The notes under the pieces: generated by a model
What the model saw: the letters and a program-made list of their open reading frames with translations, nothing else
Told to the model about the DNA's origin: nothing
The model's database searches: none
Part shown: positions 5,268 through 7,726 of the stretch, in pieces
How the letters are laid out: every line of letters begins with the position of its first letter
Numbering within the stretch: position 1 is the stretch's first letter
Program-made: the position numbers and the translations under genes
DNA from: Verrucomicrobiales bacterium
GTDB lineage: Bacteria > Verrucomicrobiota > Verrucomicrobiia > Verrucomicrobiales > V1-33
Length of the DNA stretch: 7,726 bases
Direction: 5' to 3'
NCBI GenBank assembly: GCA_023253495.1
Contig: JALRGF010000629.1
Span: 1-7,726 of the forward strand

Positions 5268-6719
5268 ATGTCTGATCCGTCCACGCTGACCCTCAGTCTG
5301 ATTTCCCACACCAATGTGGGGAAGACGACGTTGGCGCGGACGTTATTGCGGCGGGATGTGGGGGAGGCGTCGGACCGGCCGCATGTGACGGATCTGAGTG
5401 AGGCGCATGTGATGGTGGCGACGCAGGGGCGGCGGTTGTTGTTGTGGGACACGCCGGGATTCGGGGACACGGCGCGGTTGTTGCGGCGGCTGAAGCAGAG
5501 TGAGCAGCCGATCCGGTGGGTGATGATGCAGATGTGGGACCGGTACACGAACCGTCCGCTGTGGTGCAGCCAGCAGGCGGTGAAGAACGTGCGGGAGGAG
5601 GCGGACATCGTGCTGTATCTGGTGGATGCTTCGCAGCGACCCGAGGACATGCCTTATGTGGACATGGAGATGGAGATTCTGTCGTGGATGGGCAAGCCGG
5701 TGATCCTGCTGTTGAATCAGACCGGGCCGCCGCGGGGGGTGGAGGAGGAGGCAGCGGAGGAGGTGCGGTGGACGGAGCAGATGCGGCGGTTTCCGGTGGT
5801 CAAGCAGGCGCTCAGCCTGGATGCGTTCGCGCGCTGCTGGGTGCAGGAGGGGGAGCTGCTGGAGACGCTGGCGCCGGCGGCCCCGGTGGAGAAGAAAGAG
5901 ACGTTCCGGCTGCTGCGCGCCGCCTGGCGTGAGAAGAACCTTGATGTTCACCGCGAGGCGGTGGCGGTGATGGCGCGGGCGCTGAGCGGATCGCTGCTGG
6001 ACGTGGTGCGGGTGAGCCACGAGTCGCTGCTGCAGAAAATCGGATTCCGGCGCGGCGAGATCAACAGTGAGATGAGCGAGGCGCGGCGGCAGTTGTCTGA
6101 GCGGCTGGCCTCGAGGACGCTGGAGATCACCGATGAGTTGATCAAGCTGTTCGGGCTGGAGGGGCATTCATCGAGACCGCTCGGGCAGAATGCCCGGGAC
6201 CTGCTGGGCGACGTCCGCAAGGTCAATGAATCGTTGTGGACGGCGGTCGGCGGCCTGGCCACCGGCCTGACCAGCGGGGTGATTGTGGATATTCTTTCGC
6301 ATGGCACGACGGTGTTTGCGGGCACGGTGCTGGGGGCGATCAGCGGCGGAGTGGGCGGCTATATGCTGGCGCGCACGTTCAATCTGGTGCGGGGCAAGGC
6401 GGGTAACGAGGTTCGGTGGAGCCTGGCGCATTATCTCGAGCAGGTGCAGATCGTGCTGCTGTGTTATCTGGCGGTGGCGCATTTCGGGCGCGGCCGGGGC
6501 GAGTGGGAGGACGGCGAGCATCCGGTCCACTGGCGCGACGTGGTTCAGGAGGCCGTGGCCATGGAAGAGGAGCGGCTCGAGCGCCTGTGGAAGGAGGCGG
6601 GCGATGCGAAGAGCGGGCTGACTCCGGACCAGATTGAGGAGGAAATGCGGAGCATCGTCACCGCGGCCTGCGCCAAGTGCCTGCGTGACCTGTATCCGCG
6701 GGTCGAGGTGTTTGCGTGA
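5268..6719 (+). CDS. P-loop GTPase with DUF3482-like architecture
   Basis: The 483-residue protein begins with a TrmE/Era-like G domain. G1 is SHTNVGKTT (13-21), with S13 where most P-loops have glycine. G3 is DTPG (61-64), preceded by hydrophobic LLLW. G4 is NQTG (150-153) after VILLL in place of NKxD. The HTNVGKT loop and the degenerate G4 are features I recall from the DUF3482 GTPase family. Residues 210-320 are charged, helical and probably coiled. Residues 323-368 form a glycine-rich hydrophobic stretch (AVGGLATGLTSGVIVDIL, then AGTVLGAISGGVGGYMLA), similar to the membrane-associating helical pair of DUF3482 proteins. A helical, acidic C-terminus follows. It probably acts at the inner membrane, and its cellular role is unknown. 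In proteobacteria the usual neighbour encodes a DUF2868 membrane protein; none is seen here. The ATG at 5268 sits 12 residues before the P-loop, which fits the family. No ribosome binding site is visible. Confidence 0.85.
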   Translation: MSDPSTLTLSLISHTNVGKTTLARTLLRRDVGEASDRPHVTDLSEAHVMVATQGRRLLLWDTPGFGDTARLLRRLKQSEQPIRWVMMQMWDRYTNRPLWCSQQAVKNVREEADIVLYLVDASQRPEDMPYVDMEMEILSWMGKPVILLLNQTGPPRGVEEEAAEEVRWTEQMRRFPVVKQALSLDAFARCWVQEGELLETLAPAAPVEKKETFRLLRAAWREKNLDVHREAVAVMARALSGSLLDVVRVSHESLLQKIGFRRGEINSEMSEARRQLSERLASRTLEITDELIKLFGLEGHSSRPLGQNARDLLGDVRKVNESLWTAVGGLATGLTSGVIVDILSHGTTVFAGTVLGAISGGVGGYMLARTFNLVRGKAGNEVRWSLAHYLEQVQIVLLCYLAVAHFGRGRGEWEDGEHPVHWRDVVQEAVAMEEERLERLWKEAGDAKSGLTPDQIEEEMRSIVTAACAKCLRDLYPRVEVFA

Positions 6720-6765
6720 GCGGCGCGGGCATGCCATGACCATGACGAAGAGCCGGTCCCGCACT

Positions 6766-6799
6766 CGTTGGCTGGAAGCCAACGCTCCGTTACCGGAGC
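6766..6799. terminator. Tandem hairpins at the convergent gene junction
   Basis: Two perfect inverted repeats abut here and share G6784. CGTTGGCT / AGCCAACG has an 8-bp stem and a GGA loop (6766-6784). GCTCCG / CGGAGC has a 6-bp stem and a TTAC loop (6784-6799). They lie between the plus-strand GTPase gene and the minus-strand membrane protein gene, and the minus-strand stop codon (TAA, 6792 to 6790) falls in the loop of the second hairpin. No T-tract follows on either strand, so a bidirectional, non-canonical terminator or a 3'-end stabiliser is the likely role. Confidence 0.5.
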
Positions 6800-7726
6800 A
6801 TGGCGTTGAGTTCGGCGATGCGGGCGTCGAGGCGTTCGCGTTCGCGGCGGACGGCGGCGAGGGAGTCGACGAGCCGGGCGCGTTGTGATTGATCGTCTTC
6901 GGGGGTGAGAGCGGCGGGCAGGGTGACGTCGGCGGACCGGTTGCGCCGGTAGAGGTCGGCGGCTTCGCGCAGGCTGGCCAGGCGGGATTCGCGGTCGCGG
7001 GCGGCAGCCTCAAGGCGGGCGAGGGCACCCGGTGCGGACGGGCCGTCGGCATCCGGTTTGTCGAGCACCTTGCGTTCAAGGATGCGGACGAGGATCTCGC
7101 GCTCGACGGTGAAGAACCCGTGGTCGCAGAAATGGGTGAGGGTGAGCACCTCGTCGGAGCCAAGCGACCAGGGGTCGAAATCGAGGAATTCGTCGAGGGC
7201 GTATTCGCGGAAGAATGCCTGGGCCTCGGCGAATTCAGCTTCCAGCTGGTCGGTCACGACCTGGGATTCGCGCAGGCGGTTGAGCCAGTCGAATGTTTCC
7301 GGGCGGAGGCGTGGCCGGCGGGTCGGTTTGGCTGGTGCGGTGGCGGCGGGTGGGGCGGGGGCGGCGGGGACCGGCCGTCGGTGTTCCGTCCACCACATGC
7401 CGCCGGCGATGACGAGGGAGAAGCAGAGCAGCTGGGTGGGAAACGGCCAGTGGGCAAACCAGTCCCAGCCGGTGGGGGCGTGGCCGGAGGGTGGGGGTGG
7501 ACCGGCCGGCCGGGGGTCCGGTGGCACGGGCCGGGCGGGATCGGCGGAAACGGCCGGCAAAACGCCCGCGTGGTCTGCGGACTCGGCCAGCACGGCTTCG
7601 GCCAGGCGGTCGTCCGTCTCGTCTCTCCACGCGCACTCTTCCTGAGCGGTCGGGAAGAATGATCCCACGGACCGGAAAGAGCCGGAGCGCTCGACCGCCG
7701 GGATGCGGCGGGAGCGGTCCGGTGAT
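6790..7726 (-). CDS. Proline-rich single-pass membrane protein with coiled-coil C-terminus (5' end open at window edge)
   Basis: I do not recognise this protein. Counting from a possible GTG start at 7668 it has 292 residues. The frame stays open for 19 further GC3-rich codons to the right edge and no ribosome binding site precedes the GTG, so the true start probably lies outside. An acidic N-terminus is followed by a proline-rich linker (about 44-66), one transmembrane helix (about 76-93, WPFPTQLLCFSLVIAGGMWW), and a second Pro/Ala linker (about 98-120). A soluble domain of about 124-205 has DEFLDFDPWSLGSDEVLTL and a run of acidic and aromatic residues. The final part (about 215-290) is heptad-like and charged (RLEAAARDRESRLASL; RRERERLDARIAEL), a predicted coiled coil. 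It is convergent with the GTPase gene and separated from it by 70 bp. A scaffold or membrane-anchored structural role is conceivable, but no function is assigned. Confidence 0.72.
   Translation of the reverse strand, partial: SPDRSRRIPAVERSGSFRSVGSFFPTAQEECAWRDETDDRLAEAVLAESADHAGVLPAVSADPARPVPPDPRPAGPPPPSGHAPTGWDWFAHWPFPTQLLCFSLVIAGGMWWTEHRRPVPAAPAPPAATAPAKPTRRPRLRPETFDWLNRLRESQVVTDQLEAEFAEAQAFFREYALDEFLDFDPWSLGSDEVLTLTHFCDHGFFTVEREILVRILERKVLDKPDADGPSAPGALARLEAAARDRESRLASLREAADLYRRNRSADVTLPAALTPEDDQSQRARLVDSLAAVRRERERLDARIAELNAMLR

Noticed and set aside
5343..6167. 274-codon minus-strand frame opposite the GTPase gene
   Set aside because: It is full of His, Pro, Arg, Leu and Gln, which is the usual antisense image of a GC-rich gene. 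The G1, G3 and G4 motifs are on the plus strand.
6168..7163. 331-codon minus-strand frame spanning the convergent junction
   Set aside because: It overlaps two well-supported genes and crosses the hairpins. Its translation is low-complexity Pro, Ala and Ser.
6889..7662. 257-codon plus-strand frame opposite the coiled-coil membrane protein gene
   Set aside because: It is Gly/Val-rich with long glycine runs. The minus strand shows a transmembrane helix, a folded-looking domain and coiled-coil heptads.

Overview
The window is GC-rich, gene-dense bacterial DNA, most likely a chromosomal or metagenomic fragment. Several proteins (the TIM-barrel protein, the Trm112-like protein and the DUF3482-type GTPase) look like Verrucomicrobiota, perhaps Opitutales-like. 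This placement rests on remembered family resemblance, not on a search. No start codon is preceded by a clear Shine-Dalgarno sequence. I see no tRNA, rRNA, CRISPR array, insertion sequence or phage gene.

The left 4.3 kb holds one co-directional minus-strand run. In transcription order it contains a MoeB/ThiF-type adenylyltransferase with a C-terminal rhodanese domain (4310 to 3189); a single-chain archaeo-eukaryotic-type primase-like protein with a C-terminal four-cysteine region resembling the iron-sulfur domain of the primase large subunit (3065 to 1662); a metal-dependent TIM-barrel protein of the endonuclease IV / sugar phosphate isomerase superfamily (1665 to 820), joined to the primase gene by an ATGA overlap; a small Trm112-like protein (774 to 568); and the N-terminal part of a DUF58 protein (571 to 1, cut by the window edge). 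The DUF58 segment reads like an actinobacterial protein. It begins exactly at the end of the Trm112-like gene, so a transfer or a chimeric assembly join near position 570 should be considered.

The middle and right part opens with a divergent intergenic region (4311-4494). An unrecognised small membrane protein (4495-5007) follows on the plus strand. A G-rich spacer of 260 bp comes next, with G-quadruplex-capable runs, a likely terminator and a small inverted repeat. A large plus-strand GTPase with DUF3482-like architecture (5268-6719) then converges on a minus-strand, proline-rich, single-pass membrane protein with a coiled-coil C-terminus (6790 to beyond the right edge). Two back-to-back hairpins lie at that convergent junction.

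The most interesting element is the primase-like gene and its translational coupling to an endonuclease IV-like protein. That pairing suggests, without proving, an uncharacterised DNA repair or synthesis module.
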